The notes beneath the pieces are model-generated. The model searched no databases. It saw nothing but the letters and a program-made list of their open reading frames with translations, and was not told the origin of the DNA. A stretch of 64,000 bases of DNA from positions 100,356,257 to 100,420,256 of the forward strand of contig NC_132989.1 in the NCBI RefSeq assembly GCF_048564905.1, in the 5' to 3' direction. Of this stretch, positions 48,772-61,160 are shown in pieces. Both the position numbers and the translations under genes were made by a program. Within the stretch, counting starts at the first letter, position 1; every line of letters begins with the position of its first letter. The stretch comes from Vicugna pacos (lineage: Eukaryota > Chordata > Mammalia > Artiodactyla > Camelidae).

Positions 48772-48945
48772 GGGTTGGGGGTGGGTATAGATCAGTGGTA
48801 AGAGTGTGTGCCTATCATGTGCAAGGTCCTGGGTTCAGTCCCCAGTACCTCCATTAAAATAAATGAAAATCTAATTACCTCCTCCTCAGTAAGAATAAAA
48901 ATCTAATTACCTCCCCACCAAAAAATGTTAAAAAAAATAAAATAA
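48772..48945 (+). mobile_element. Camelid tRNA-derived SINE (Vic-1 type), copy 3, with duplicated tail
   Basis: The head GGGTGGGTATAGATCAGTGG, the B box GGTTCAGTCC at 48832-48841 and CCCAGTACCTCCATT are followed by two copies of the family's tail unit (AAAATCTAATTACCTCC at 48866-48882 and 48898-48914), then an A-rich end. The flanking direct repeat is unclear. Confidence 0.93.
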
Positions 48946-49214
48946 AGAAAAGCGAAGGGATTATAATCCTTATGATGTTAAAAGGGGCAAGACATATGTA
49001 CTATGACATGAGGTTTCCTGAATGCCCCCAAATATCTCCATTTTTGGGTTATGGAGCTATAATTTTCAAACACTTAAGTGCTGTGATCAGTTTGTTATAC
49101 TTTCATGGAGAAAGCAGTCTTTCTGTGATACAAAAATGTCTGTTTTTGATGAAAGAGAGTGAATGGGGAAGTGGAGCAATATTATAAATGAAGACTAGAA
49201 GAAACCTCTGCAGA
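48946..49214. other. Unassigned short stretch
   Basis: A 71-codon frame without recognisable domain; nothing else seen. Confidence 0.5.
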
Positions 49215-50200
49215 GATGACATCTTCTCCTTTATTTCCTGAGTTTTAGTTTTCACTCCTTTAGTATCCCTCCTAACCCACCTCCCAGGCCTAGGAAGTCA
49301 CTAATCTATTTTCTGTCTCTAGAGATTTGCTTCTTTTGGGTTTATGAGATCAACGCAATGATAGTGTACATCATCTATTGTTAACTGGATTCTTTTTCTC
49401 AGCATAATATTTTCAAGGGTCATACCTATTGTAGCAGCATTTCATGCATGCTTTATTGCCAAGTGATATTATGTAGGCAAATACAACATTTTATTTACTA
49501 ATTCATCAGTTGATGGACATTTGAATTGTTTTCACTATTGCAAATAGTGTTGCTACAAACATTTACGTGTAAGTTTTTATATCCCTTGAATTGGAATTGC
49601 TTTTTTATACGGTAAATTTATATTTAAAACTTAGAGGAACTGCCAGACTGTGTTTCACAGTTGCTGCATTTTACATTCCCACCGAGGGCTCCAGTTTCTC
49701 TACTTCCTTATCAACACTTGTTATTTTCCATGTTTTTCGTGATTGACATACTAATGGATGTGAAAGTGCATCTCGTTGTTTTGATACACATTACCCTAAT
49801 AACTAATGATATTGAGTATCATTTCATGTGTTTATTATCTATTCATATATTTTTGAGAAATGCATCTTCACTTTCTTGTTGGAATCATTTTTAGCACAAA
49901 AAATATTCATTTTGATTAAGTCCAATTAATCTTTCTATTTTTATTTTACTTTTTGTGTTTTTGGTGTCATGTCTAAGAAACCACTGTATAATTTGAGATC
50001 ATGAATTTCGATTCCTTTGGTTTTCCCTAGTGTGTTTTTGTTTCTTAATTTTAGCTCTTACATTTATGTCTTAAGACATGTTTGAGTTAAGCTTTGCATA
50101 TGGTGTCAGGTAGAAGTCCAGTTTCATTCATCTGCATATGAATATTCAATACTAATTCTTCCTGATGCAATTTTTTCCATTTCTCTTGGCAATCAAGTTA
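49215..50200 (-). mobile_element. Old L1 (L1M type) ORF2 end and 3' UTR
   Basis: Antisense order: CATCAGTTGATGGACATTTG, CATTTTACATTCCCACCGAGG, ATCAACACTTGTTATTTTCC, TTTTGGTGTCATGTCTAAGAA, AGCTCTTACATTTATGTC and GCATATGGTGTCAGGTAGAAG. It covers about 1 kb of the 3' end and is diverged. No coding potential. Confidence 0.9.
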
Positions 50201-52229
50201 TTATATTAAAATTTGAATTTAATTAAACGTTAGCTGATTTTCAGAACTTGATTATTATTAGTAAGTTCAAACATACAGACTGGATTCATCCATTCTTCTA
50301 AAAATAGCTTGCTATTTGCTCAGTTAGAGACTTAGGAGGTAATGGTCATAAACTTTAAGATTTTGTGTTTAGCAAGTAATTCCCTCATACAAAAAAACCC
50401 CAATAAGCCAAATGTATGTTGAAAAGTTAAAATATTTTAATACCTGGTGAGACGTTTACCAGGAATGAGAGCAAAGAAAAATCAGCAGAGGTGATGAAAA
50501 CAATCTAAAAACCAAATTGATTTGACCATGGTTCTATCACATCTTGACTATTTTTTGTTGACCTATTAATATTTTTATTATTTAAAGCTAAATTGTTAGG
50601 TCTAGCTAGACTATAGTATCATATTGGAAAGGAGAGGCTGTGATAACTAAATACAGAATTCTAAAGTAACTTTATTTTCAAATAAATCTTTTCAAAGGTA
50701 CTTCAAGGTAAACTACATTTATCAAGATTTACCATGTTATGCAAAATTCAGAAATTTTATAAATCCTTCAAAAAGCAGACTAAGTAACAGTGGATTTTCC
50801 TGAGTAAAGAACGTAAGTAGCCTTGTGCAAGTGGGCATTCGAAAGACACATCCTAGATGACACCCTTTCTCCTCATTCCCTGAAGTGACATTCTTGTGTT
50901 CAAAATCAAATATTAATAGTCTCTATAATTTGTCCCATTATAAGGTTTTGTTATAATAAATTAATGTGCAACTTAAAGATAGTATTTTTCAAGTCTATCA
51001 GATGAGAATGAAGTGATTGGCTAATTAAATATTCATACTTAAGACACTGTGAGCCAGAATCTCTTAAGGAGAATGTTTGAAAATATGAATTTTAAATTAA
51101 ATAAACAAAATTTTTCTAATGATCTCCCCCAAATAAGTCAGAGATACAAAACTGAAATCATAACACAGTTTGATTTCAAAGCATAAAGGAATTATAATCT
51201 AATTCAACCTATGAAGATTATGTCTTTGTTAAATATATGGGAAACTTTTTTTACTAATAACATTAAAAAATAAAATCAACATACTACTGAGGAAAAAACT
51301 TAAGAAGAATCAGTATAGGCTGTCAGTAAACACTGTAAAATTATGAAGCATTATTTCTGCTACTTCCACAAAATGCTCAAAATTGTAATTACAAACAGTT
51401 TTGATAGGTGATAACCTCTTCCTTCACCAGGTAAACCACGACAGAGATACTGCATGTTTGCAAACTGGCCATGGACAGCCTTTAACTGGCCAGTGGGCCC
51501 AAGATAAATAATAGAAATCAGTATTCAAAGTTCTTAAATTATCAGGTAAATTCTTTCTGAGTGAAAACAAATGAACAAATGAATAAACTTAGAACCTACA
51601 CATATTAATTTCTCCAAATTAAAATAATAAAATTAACATGTTACAATTAATCATTTCAGCTTAAATTGCTAAAAGTATATTCTTTATTATGTTGCTTCTT
51701 GATTCTTTATGCTGTTTTTGGTTCACCTTGATGATCTTAAAGGTATTACTCAGAATCATTTAGTAATATATTCAATTTTGTTTCACTCTGTAGAAAATGT
51801 ATTCAAAACATTTTAATTAAAGCCAAAATTAATCTAAGTGAATTTTTTAAATACATTGGCTTGAATACAACAAACGGATAATAAATGTATCTCATTATGA
51901 TCTCCTCTGTATTTTCAATGTCCTGTAGAAAATACACAGAAAGGTTAATTTCTGCATTTGTTTACATGATCATTTATATTCCCATTACATCAAGTGTTAT
52001 TTTTAAAAAATTATATGTTAGATTTATAAATGTCATTTATTATATCTATATTCTATATCTCAGAATAATATTAAGATTTATACTGTACATATTTTAATAA
52101 AGGATTATTTACACAGGAGGGATGAAATGGAGCCATGAATCATGGTATATGTTTGTAACAGTTCACAAAAAGCCATATAATAGAAGCAAAGGAATGTGAT
52201 TCCTTGCCTGGACCTTGTTGAATTGTTCT
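50201..52229. other. Unassigned DNA
   Basis: Ordinary AT-rich sequence. 51425-51490 is locally less AT-rich (CACGACAGAGATACTGC, AACTGGCCATGGACAGCC) and might be an old repeat, but I cannot name it. Confidence 0.5.
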
Positions 52230-52600
52230 TGTCTGAGGTTTTTCACATGTTTACAGTCAGGTGGCAGCTGGACTGTAATCATCCTATTGTGCCACTAAGC
52301 TGGGTCACGGTGGTTAAGGCACAAGGCTGGCAGGGGCTGACTGTGGCCTGGACCTCACTTGGGCTGTTTCCCAGAGCACCTACTTCTGACCTCTGCATTT
52401 AACTTTTGCTTATCAAAGCACAGTAGCCATGTCCTAGGAGGCAGTGTCACAGGAAAAGAAGCGATCCAAACAAGTTCAGGCAGACGCTGCAAGGCTTTTT
52501 ATGACCTAGCCTCTGACACCACACTGAGTCTCTTGTGTTCTCTTCTGTTGATCAAAAGTGAGTCATGTGACCAGATCAAATTCACTTGGAAGTGATTACA
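52230..52600 (-). mobile_element. MLT1-type MaLR LTR fossil
   Basis: Antisense MLT1 middle region: TTTACAGTCAGGTGGCAGCTG, GAAGCGATCCAAACAAG, AGACGCTGCAAGGC and TTTTATGACCTAGCCTCTGAC. It is an ancient solitary fragment. Frames of 68-78 codons inside are chance. Confidence 0.75.
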
Positions 52601-53828
52601 GGAAGGAACAAATGCCTGGATGCCTGACTCTTTGAGGTTCCTGCTTAAAAAAACTAACTTACTCAGGAGAGGAGAGAAGGTCTACAAATAGCTCCCCTGA
52701 TCCTGGAGTATTCTGAGTATGGAGGCCATGCATTTTTTTCGGTCCTCATGTCCATGGCCCTAAGACATTGGTGGGGATTGCTTAATTGAAACTATGAATA
52801 ATAGAGAAGTTGTTTTTTATATTTATTTTTTAGACACAAAATTAGTTTTGTTGTTTATTTTGCCTTGCTTTGCTTTTAACAGATAGAATCACAATGAAGG
52901 CGATATGATTATTATTGATTACTTGGGACCAAGTATCTTTTAGGGCATGAGTAAAAAACAATAGCTTTCATAAGCAAAACTAAATTAAGCTTGACTGTGC
53001 GCTATCTCTGAGAGGTTGCTAAAGGTATATTTGCTTCAAAGCAATTCTGAAAATAAGACAATGTGAAGTTTCTTGCACATGAGTACTGTAGAGAAAATTC
53101 AGATATAGCATATATTATTACTGAGTAAAAATAAAACAAATAAATTCTCTAAAACTATGATTACATCTTATAAAAAACAATATAACTGCGTTTAACAGCA
53201 ATAATATTTTAGGAAAAATGTTACAAAATATATTAATATAAACATCAACTAAATGAAAAATAGAGAGGTTCAAGAATGTAACACTAAATTATCACATTCT
53301 GTTGATTATTATTTTGTAGTTGGCTTTATTACTTTGATAACTATGTAAGTTTAAAAAGCTAAAGATCGAATTTGTTCTTAGAAACAACAATTAGAACATA
53401 TATGAAAAATAAAAAAAGTGCAGTATACTGTATATATGTATTTACATGCAATACAATGCATATGTGCAGTCAAACTGTAATAATTCTACATAGTAAAACT
53501 GAAAAAAGGAAAAAAGAGAATAACACTATATAAATCTTCCAATACCAGTCTTTAATTTAGATGTATTTTCTTTGCCTGATAATGTTTAGGGAAGTATGAG
53601 TTCTTATCACTTTGAGGTTGAAACTGAGTCCCCACAAAACTGAATTCCCTTACTGAGTTTATGATTAGTCTGTCCAAAGCTTTATTCCCTTTCTTGTCCA
53701 CCCTGACTTCAATCCTGTACCTACTGAACACTAATCTACCAGTCACATGACTAAAATGCTGTTGTTGACAACATCATTAATTAATACATTCCTATAATAA
53801 ATGTCACCATTAATTTATACACTCAGGT
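52601..53828. other. Unassigned DNA
   Basis: No recognised repeat or gene. Confidence 0.5.
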
Positions 53829-54147
53829 TGTTTCTCCAGGGCAAGGTGAACTAACAGACCCCAGCCATGGACCGCCTGGCCAAAGAATCATAAACAAGAA
53901 ACATGCTGACTGCTGAAACTATGATTAAGAAATGTCACAGGACATTGACTAATCCCAGTCTCTTTGTTGTTCTCTTTCAAAAAACCTCTCACTCAGAGAC
54001 CAAGCTGGAGTGGATCTGAGGCTTGTCTCCCACTCCCTTGCTTGGCTCCCTGCAGTAAACACTGCACTTCTTTTCACCACAACCTGGTGTCAGTAGATGG
54101 GCTTTGCTGGTCATCCCGTGAACAGACTCAAGCTCAGTTCAGTAACA
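53829..54147 (+). mobile_element. Fossil ERV LTR (class I-like), solitary
   Basis: Recognised by its R/U5 part: ACCTCTCACTCAGAGACCAAG, GATCTGAGGCTTGTCTCCCA, CTCCCTGCAGTAAACACTGC, CAACCTGGTGTCAGTAGATG and an end in AGTAACA. No internal viral sequence flanks it. The 5' limit is approximate. It looks moderately young compared with the MLT1 copies, judged by eye. Confidence 0.78.
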
Positions 54148-54649
54148 AAGTATGCACACCATTAAACTACTTTAAAGTATTAAACTGATTTAATTTTTGC
54201 ATGGAAAAAATATGTCTTAAAAAGACTGACCAAAAGCTAAGGTGCAAAAATATTAACAGCACGATACCACTTAAGGGGACTGTAAAATACACTAATAAAT
54301 ATTTTTTTAAATATATAAGAGAAGATAAAAATATCATCACCTCAGATTTGGAATGGTATGGTTTAAAGTTTAAAAAGACCTAAAATAACTTCTCAGATAG
54401 GAGATAACTGAACTATACAGAAAATTAGAGAAAAAGAAACCTTGGTAATGTACATAGACAAGCTATTTAATATTCAAACTATGAAAAATATATATATAAG
54501 CACCATATTTCTATTTAACGACCAGCAAGGAAGCCTAATGAGAAGCCATCAGTGAGGGACATGAAATCCAGGGGACTGTGGAATGTGGGGGCCAACTGGA
54601 GAACAAGGTTTTCAAGAGGAAAGGTAAGAAGTGTGGGATGCCACAGGTG
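54148..54649. other. Unassigned DNA
   Basis: A-rich sequence followed by G-rich 54540-54649; nothing nameable. Confidence 0.5.
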
Positions 54650-54950
54650 GGCAGCGTGGGTACTTAATGGCACTGAGTTAGCAATTTGATAGAATGATGA
54701 AGTTCAAAGGCCATTCAAAGCAAAATAGGAGAGATTTCAAAGATGGCAAATATAAACAATTCTGTCTAGATTTACGAGGAAGGCAAGAAGTGGGGTATTA
54801 TAGGAAGGAAAGAGGGTTGAAACCTGCTTTTGTTTTTATTTTCACTTTTTTTAGGATGTGAGATAAAACATGTTTTGCATGTGCTAGAAAGGAGTAACAA
54901 ATCACTGAGAAATATAAAGAAAATGAAGTAAATGCCAAAATTTAAAAGCA
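54650..54950 (-). mobile_element. Probable ancient LINE (L2-like) fragment
   Basis: The order of phrases (AAACAATTCTGTCTAGATTT, ACGAGGAAGGCAAGAAGTGG, TTTTTAGGATGTGAGATAAAA, GTGCTAGAAAGGAGTAAC) resembles the antisense of an ancient mammalian LINE-type repeat that I associate with L2. Family assignment is tentative. Confidence 0.45.
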
Positions 54951-55171
54951 TGCCAGAGATTGTCAGCAGATTAAATTAAGGATGTTTACCACACATATTT
55001 AGCTTCGAAGAGATTTGAATAATAGCACAAGTATTTACTTCAATGCATTATTAAATTTAAAATTATATGTATATATACAAATATACACACATATATATGT
55101 ATATTTTGTCAATTAAAATAATGAAGTTTTTATTTTCAGGAAATATATGGCCAAAAGAGATACTCATTTAA
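54951..55171. repeat. AT-rich DNA with TATATG/TACACA motifs
   Basis: A degenerate TA/CA run lies at 55064-55106; otherwise unassigned. Confidence 0.6.
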
Positions 55172-55188
55172 AATACATACATAGATAC

Positions 55189-55257
<69 letters not shown>

Positions 55258-55276
55258 TAATACACACATATATATA
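55172..55276. repeat. Long compound TA/CA microsatellite
   Basis: ATACATA units lead into about 45 bases of pure TA, then about ten CA units, then CACATATATATA. It is the purest long dinucleotide array in the window. Confidence 0.95.
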
Positions 55277-57059
55277 AATTACTTATTTAACTTTATTCTC
55301 ACTTATTACTTAAAGAGATCCTAAGATTCATGTAGACATAGCCTTAGGTTTTAAAAATTTATCTTAGGATATTCCACTCATTTTTAAACTTGTCAGTTTA
55401 ACCCAGCCACCTATATTGGTTACTTTAAGATGATTAAAAACTTTCTATTTTTCTTTTTTAAAAATGCGTTTGCATTACTATGTACACTTTGAGCATGACC
55501 AAGTTCCTCTTCAATTGCTTAAATAAGGATTTATTTTTGCTTTATTTTTTTAATATGTTATCACATCTTGCTCAGTTTTTAATAAAAATAAATGGTATTG
55601 AAAATATCTGCAGTATACCAAGGCCAAAGTTCTTTTGCAATGTGCTTTTATTCTTATTTTTGTACCTATTTTGATTGAGAAAATTGTATGTATTTGCAAT
55701 AGAAATGATCCAAATGTGTTGTATGCATTCACTGAAAGAAATGCTAGAGAGAACTGTTAGAAATAATTTGCAGATGGCAAGATCTGAAGTGCCAAGTGAC
55801 TCTTCAATTGTAGGTTGTGAATATATGCTATTCAATTTTATGCTATTTTATTTCTCAAAGAAGACACAGCATGACTTTAGAAAAAGGTAAAAGTGCTTTC
55901 TCCCACCTGGTGAACAACATTCAGAAGCTGTTCCACACTGTCCTGGCACGCTGGTATAACAAGATGGCTCTTCCCCTTGTGGCATCATCATTAAGGAAGT
56001 GAGGATGAGGGTTCACTGACACAGTCTACTAACAAGCACGTGCAAAACAATGGCAGCACACAATGTCTTGCAAGAGAAGGGCGCTTTACATCAAGCCATT
56101 CAACAGGGATGTGCTGGATACTTCTATTTATGTCTGACAATTTGGGGAAAGGTAAGCTTTATAAAGATATCTAAACTTTAAAACTGTCTTTTCAGAGATG
56201 AAATAGTCTCTATGGATATTTATCCATAGAGAGCTGCTGACTTACTATACCAATCAATATATTCCTTATTGTTTACAGTTAAGCTAGCCACATAAATCCA
56301 ATTAATTTTTTTTCATAATTTGTTATCATAATGATGACAGTGACCATTTACTAAGACCTGACAACAGAGGTGTAGTGGGAAAGGATGGGGAAGGTGCCAC
56401 ATTCAAGGCAATCTAAAATCGTGTACAACCTCTTTTGTCTGTCCTTCTCTTATTCAAAAACACTCTTATTTCAAACGTTCAAATTTTAGAATGACACAGA
56501 TAAACTCACAATTTTTCTGAATTGTTCATCATTTCTGTGTACCTAATCTGTTTCTTTATTTTCATTATCTCCCATGTTGCCTTGCATAGTACTGCCACAT
56601 TGCCTCAATAAATATTTTAAAACTGAGAGACAATACAGCAATGCCACAATGGTAATAAATTAACTCTTTTTTTTAAGCTGGAAAGAAAACATGCATTAAT
56701 TCCAGGGGAATTTCCTCAAGATAATATGAGTATACCTTTGTGGATGGTGGATACATTTATTTAAGAAGTATATATAGACTAGCACAATAAATATGAAAAA
56801 CAGTTCTACTTCACTTTCCTAATTAATTTTCTATTAGTTAAATATTTTTCAACTTTTGTCTCCTAATATAGCTGATGCTTTTTATTTCGTCTTCCCTTTT
56901 AGCCAGTGACCATGATAAATATATGCAATAAGAAGAAAGCTACCTAGTTTCTCACCATCACTTAAACTGATCTATTTAATCCTGTTTCTATACTGTCTGT
57001 CTTTCATCCATTGTAATAAGAATTATCCATGTAAAGATTCTTTCTACAATCAATTCATG
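55277..57059. other. Unassigned DNA
   Basis: 55880-56130 has more balanced composition and frames of 61-71 codons, but no domain or gene is recognised. A possible old retrocopy cannot be excluded. Confidence 0.45.
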
Positions 57060-57365
57060 ATCTTGTCTCTTTTCACCATTTAAAAATCTTCACAGCTTCA
57101 ATTCCCTGTCTCTTTCATCAGAGCTTTGCCCAACTCTATTTTTATTATTCCCATAATCAAAGATGACCAAATATCACTTCCCTTTGATCCCATTCTAGGT
57201 TTTGCTCCATGTTTCTGCTCCCTTTGTCAGCAAAAGGAAGTATCTGTCTGTACTTATTCGATTTCCATAACTCTCCTTCTATCCTTCATCCACTTCAGTT
57301 AGACCTTCATTCTCAGGGAAAATACTGAGATTATTTTTAACAATGTGACTAAAGCTAATAATCAA
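57060..57365 (+). mobile_element. Possible ancient LINE (L2-like) fragment
   Basis: The pyrimidine-rich phrases CTGTCTGTACTTATTCGATT, TCCATAACTCTCCTTCTATCC and CCACTTCAGTTAGACCTTC resemble the sense strand of the same ancient repeat type as 54650-54950. Tentative. Confidence 0.38.
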
Positions 57366-57589
57366 ATTTCTGTCTACATATTTAACTAACAATTGTTGGC
57401 CGAAAAATTAGAGAAACCTCATCTGGCTAAAATAAGCAGAAAAGGGCTGTATCAAGAACCTTTAGATAGTATAGATAATTGCTGGGAAAGGTGCTTGTCA
57501 CATGGCTAAAAACAATAACCAAAACATTTTGAATTTTTTTCTTAAAGAAATTGCTTTTATTACCCACAATATAGATACATCAACCTGAC

Positions 57590-57962
57590 CCAGAAACCTC
57601 ACTGGGGAGGCCCTTCTACATGTCAGCATTAACACTGCTGACACTGTCATCAAGAAAGAAATCTTAGTGGAATTGTAATTTACATAAGTCTAGAGTTTTT
57701 GTGTCATTTTTTCAAAATTTTGAAGCCCAGGTGAAGAACACCTGATTGTCAGAGCCTACTAGGACAGGTGTTCGTGCTGCTTCTTCAGGTGGTTTTCAGA
57801 AAGCGTCTCTCTGATCTTAGCTGCTTCTGTACAGACTCTGCCTCCTGTTTTGATTAATAAAGTGAGGGATTTCTCAAGCATCGCAAGTGGTCATTACAAA
57901 AATGAAAAAAGAAACACAAAAAAGGAAAAGGAATGAAAGAAGAAAAAGTAGAAGAAGAAATA
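57590..57962 (+). pseudogene. Possible retrocopy 3' end with A-rich tail, parent unknown
   Basis: A locally less AT-rich stretch ends with a polyadenylation hexamer (ATTAATAAAGTGAGGG near 57853). About 35 bases later an A-rich purine tract (57896-57962) begins. This arrangement suggests an old processed copy of an mRNA, but I recognise no parent gene, see no matching direct repeats, and an LTR 3' end would look similar. Confidence 0.3.
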
Positions 57963-58399
57963 AGCACTACATTCTACATCATTTACTTCCAACAAAAACC
58001 TACACACTTCTTTCCATCTTTACAAATAAAAATGGTTCTTATCTAGCAAAAATTAAATGTGTTTCATAATATTGGACATTCTCCAGCTCTCCAAAAAGAA
58101 GAAAATACAAATATATATATAATTTATTGCACTGAACTGAAAATATAGTTTATTCTAATGATGACTATTGTTTCTCTACTTCTGTCATAACCAGTCTTAA
58201 TAGTCTGGCCTATAGATTAAATTACAATTTAATTATCTCCAATACAATATATATAAAGTTGATATAAAAGAGACAAAATATTATTTTATGTAAAAAATAC
58301 AGTTTTTTGAACTTAGCAAAGAAGAAAACACAAAACATTTTATTAATCCTAATACCATTAAATCTGTATTTTCTCATTGCCTTTCTTCATTAATAATTC
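57963..58399. other. Unassigned AT-rich DNA
   Basis: No recognised element. Confidence 0.55.
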
Positions 58400-59027
58400 T
58401 GTTAGCGCAGGCAGATAGCTAGATACGAGCAGACAAAGGGGATGTGGACTAAATGGCAGGAATCGGGCAGAAAGGAGGGACGTAGGCCAAATACAGGAAA
58501 CCATACATCATGTAAGCATCAGGGGTCCCTGGGCAGAGAAAGTAAAGCAGGAATCTCTGGGCTGATAAGGGTCACACCTTTTGGGGTGATGAGTGGCCTG
58601 GAGGTGGGAAAGGCAGGAATCTCCAGTGTCCAAATGTAACCTTTTGCTCATTATGCCCTCATTTCAATAAAATTAGCCTTGCAGATTAGAAGTACCCATC
58701 ATGCACCAACACCATGACACTTCCAATCCAGAGTAAACAAGGACAAAAATCGCTTCTCCCTTCGGGAAGGTGGAGCTGGGATGAAAATCAGGGAATCCGA
58801 CCCCAAACACTTCCCTCCCCAATGAATATTCTGCTCATCCATTTTTACACTTTATGTAACCAACTTGCCAAAAGAAATTCAGGGCAGCTGCTCACCTGAG
58901 CCTGCCCACTCTTCCCTTGAGAGTGTACTATTCATCCTTTAATAAATGCCCAGTTTACTTTCTTAACCTCTGTGTCTTGTTTCTGAATTCTTTCTGGGAC
59001 GGGACAAGAACCTGGACAACGGTTACA
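58400..59027 (+). mobile_element. Fossil ERV LTR (about 630 bp), solitary
   Basis: It starts TGTTAGCGC and ends GGTTACA. It is visibly richer in G+C than its surroundings and has a polyadenylation signal AATAAA at 58941-58946. The R/U5-like stretch CCTCTGTGTCTTGTTTCTGA is followed by TTCTTTCTGGGACGGGACAA. This layout is that of a retroviral LTR; no internal region follows. Family is not named with confidence. The open frames inside (60-65 codons) are chance. Confidence 0.75.
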
Positions 59028-60598
59028 TCTACCAACAACAATACCATGTTTCCTTTCAGTTTGCTTGTTAGCTAGTCATTATTCTTTACCAAAGAATAGG
59101 GTTGAAATTTGACTGTAGAGGAATCTAAACTATCTCTTTTTCTTCCTGTAGAGATTGGCTTCCTTTTTTGATTAACTTTTACTACTGGACAGGCAGTACT
59201 AAGATATACAGAGGAAATTCTCTTGAAATCTGTTCATATAATCATTTTTCTTATTTCTGTGTTGGCAACTGAATTTTCTTCTTAAAAGAAAGAATGGATT
59301 ATTTCAGCCAAAACATCAGAGTACTCTCTTTTATTTCCCTTGCCTGTTTGCCAAGAAAGAAAGACAGACAGACAGACAGACATAGTAACAAAAATGGCCA
59401 GTAATATAATATAGCCTCAGTTTCTGCTTCAGTAAGCCCCATGATAAGTCTGCAGATTGGAACACTCTTCCTCAGGAACTGATTCCCAGGAAAAAATATT
59501 TTCAATGAAACCATCTAGTACATCGTTCGGCATACACCATTCCTCTTTCATAGTGTTTTTCCTACTCCATGTATTCTGTCAATGAAAAAAATAAATTGAT
59601 ATGGATGGAACTCCAAAATCAGAAGGTCTTCACTTTTGCCACAACTGAGTTCAACTTTATAAAATGCCAGTTTCTTCTGAGTTATGTAATGCAAATACAC
59701 TACATGATAATTAATTATTGCCTCCTGCTTTTTCTGCAAAGTGAATTATTTGGTCAGACATGGTATTGCATTTTATAAAATATCAGTAATTAAATGATTT
59801 CATAAATCAGGCAAAGAGGGTTCATAGAGAAGCACTGACTATAGAGAAAACAAATATAAACTGTAAATAAGTGTGTACTGTCAAAAACATGCTAAAAAAA
59901 TCAATGTAATATATTTAATACGGGGTAATACATGGTTGACTGGGCACCTTCAGAGTGTAGGACTTTTTCAGAAAATCCAAAGAGAAGTTTACTTCTGGAA
60001 GATTAGATAACACTTACTGTATGTCAACTTCAATTAAGAAGATGCTAGTGTTTATTTCTTGTCAAAGAAACAGTCATTGAATAAGTGCTAGATAGTTAGA
60101 AATGAGCCTGTCTGATAATCACAAGGCAACTAATGTAATCTCCTTAATTACTGGGATCCTGTTCCTCTGACAGGACTTTTGGCGAACTTACAATAGGTCA
60201 TGAGACTCACACATTTAACTCACTCCTTAGATTCAGTATTACACTGAGTTTATCATTTTATAGAAGGAGTAACTCAGATGGCTTCTACTTCATTGTTCCT
60301 ATCCCAAATAGTGGTATAGCATAAGCCAAGAAGCTGATGTGGATATTATGAAAGTTTCACAGTAGTTTTGCGAACATACTTGGAAATAACAGTGGGACAT
60401 ATGGTTATTTTGGGAGAAAACTAACATCACAACTACAAATATCACCTTAAGCCCTTTACGTCCCATTCTGAAAGGCAGATTACAATGGAATTCTGAGTAT
60501 TCCAAGCCTGTGTCTAGTAATTCCTAGTAGTTCTGTTGTTTTTCTTTTTTTAATATACAAGGACCCTACTAAATGGCTAGAAGCAATTTTTAAATAGT
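59028..60598. other. Unassigned DNA with a (GACA)n tract
   Basis: A GACA array of about five units, preceded by GAAA units, lies at 59354-59382. No recognised gene or repeat otherwise. Confidence 0.5.
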
Positions 60599-60980
60599 GT
60601 TACGTGCTGAATTGTGTTCCTCCAAAATCCATAAGTTGTTCTAACTTATAACACCTCATAAGGTAACTGTTTTTGAAAATAAGATCTTTAAATAGGTAAT
60701 TAAATTAAAATGAAATTATTAGGTAAGTCTTATTCTAATGTGACTGGTGTCCTCATAAGAGGAAATTAGGACACACATACAGAGGGAAGACTATGTGAAG
60801 ACAGAGGGAGAAGATATGCATCTACATATAAAGGAATGAGGCTTTAAAGAAAATAGCTTTGCCTGGCACCTTGATTTCAGATTTCTAGCTTTTAGAACTA
60901 TAAGAAAATAAATTTCTGTTATTTAAGTCATCCAGTAGATGGCACTTTATTATGAAAGCCCTAGCAAATTAATATAGACA
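60599..60980 (+). mobile_element. MLT1 (MLT1A/B-like) MaLR LTR fossil, near full length
   Basis: It runs in order from the 5' end (GTGCTGAATTGTGTTCCTCC, CCAAAATCCATAAG) through ATTCTAATGTGACTGGTGTC, CTCATAAGAGGAAATTAGGAC, GAAGACTATGTGAAGACAGAG, CACCTTGATTTCAGATTTCTA and the signal AATAAATTTCTG to GAAAGCCCTAGCAAATTAATA. It is an ancient solitary LTR of ERVL-MaLR and the most complete LTR fossil in the window. Confidence 0.9.
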
Positions 60981-61149
60981 GGAATTTTATTGCATTTGTT
61001 ATACTATTCCAAGGTCCTTCTTCAAGTCACCAACTTTCTCTTATGTAAAGATTTAAAGCTCAATCTGGGAACTGGATTACAGACTATGGTCTGAATCTTA
61101 ATGGCTACATGTAACTTAAAAACTAAGTGGGAAACGACAGATGCAAACA

Positions 61150-61160
61150 AACAAACAAAT
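61150..61160. repeat. Probable target-site duplication, left copy (SINE at 61161)
   Basis: AACAAACAAAT; 10 of 11 bases match 61315-61325, but the low complexity weakens the case. Confidence 0.5.

Noticed and set aside
53829-59027. The two nearby ERV LTRs as ends of one provirus
   Set aside because: The two LTRs do not resemble each other, and the DNA between them holds a microsatellite and old LINE-like relics rather than viral sequence.
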